Source: Bryobacterales bacterium (lineage in GTDB: Bacteria; Acidobacteriota; Terriglobia; Bryobacterales; Bryobacteraceae). From it: DNA of 5,415 nucleotides. Positions 5,314 to 5,415 of the stretch are shown here, piece after piece (position 1 is the stretch's first letter; each line of letters opens with the position of its first letter). The notes below the pieces were generated by a model. It saw nothing but the letters and a program-made list of their open reading frames with translations. It made no database searches and was not told the DNA's origin. The stretch lies in the NCBI GenBank assembly GCA_003132905.1, contig PKZC01000359.1, positions 16,879 to 22,293 of the forward strand, given 5' to 3'. The translations under genes were made by a program, and so were the position numbers.

Positions 5314-5415
5314 AAAGCGTATACAAATCCGCCGAGGGGGAGCGCGCGGTTCGTGAGCGATACCTCGAGATTCTGAAACACTGGCCGGTACCGAATCAGC
5401 AATTACGAGTGCCAA
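5310..5415 (+). CDS. Probable alpha/beta hydrolase, N-terminal fragment cut by window end
   Basis: An ATG overlapping the regulator's TGA (ATGA, 5310-5313) opens a frame that stays open for 35 codons to the window edge. It has a good GGAG ribosome site. The visible N-terminus, MKSVYKSAEGERAVRERYLE followed by ILKHWPVPNQQLRVP, resembles the leader region of bacterial alpha/beta hydrolases. There a 'K-S-x-x-G ... Y ... L ... W' helix precedes the first beta strand. The oxyanion HG motif, nucleophile elbow and catalytic His all lie beyond the window, so the product call rests on resemblance only. Its overlap with the HTH gene suggests that the regulator controls it. Confidence 0.65.
   Translation, partial: MKSVYKSAEGERAVRERYLEILKHWPVPNQQLRVP

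Noticed and set aside
1..5415. tRNA, rRNA or riboswitch elements
   Set aside because: The spacers are short (34, 127 and 69 bases) and show no cloverleaf, rRNA-like or known aptamer pattern that I could recognise by eye.

Overview
The window looks like a compact stretch of bacterial chromosome with moderately high GC (high 50s percent by eye). It is coding-dense, and every gene I can support lies on the + strand. Gene content and protein style suggest a soil-type Acidobacteriota member such as the Bryobacteraceae/Solibacter group. The clues are the AlkP-superfamily phosphatase, the secreted 'ADNIWNT...DNGS.WYISGAPD' protein, and an HTH regulator paired with a hydrolase. This assignment is inference from recall of protein families and was not tested by a search.

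Region 1 (1-3710) is a tight three-gene block with no visible terminator inside it. It begins with the 3' four-fifths or so of a long RSH (RelA/SpoT-type) (p)ppGpp synthetase/hydrolase whose start lies upstream of the window. A 34-base gap separates it from a small DUF971 (GBBH-N-like) protein with two CxCxxC motifs. The DUF971 stop then overlaps, in a GTGA junction, the start of an exported PafA-like alkaline phosphatase. If co-transcribed, the block would link alarmone turnover in the cytoplasm with periplasmic phosphate release. That functional link is inference.

Region 2 (3711-4827) is a 127-base spacer with no convincing terminator or promoter, followed by a gene for a secreted protein of a conserved family whose function I do not know.

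Region 3 (4828-5415) is a regulator module. A 69-base spacer holds three copies of TCCCTAT at an exact 10-base period, with a fourth TCCCTA in the same phase at the preceding stop codon. An extended -10 promoter (TGC-TATAGT) follows, so close to the ATG that the mRNA should be nearly leaderless. The first gene is an excisionase/MerR-like HTH protein with an unidentified C-terminal domain. Its stop overlaps (ATGA) the start of a second gene cut off by the window end, probably an alpha/beta hydrolase. The phased repeats and flanking dyads look like operator DNA, possibly for the regulator's own product. This is the part most worth following up.
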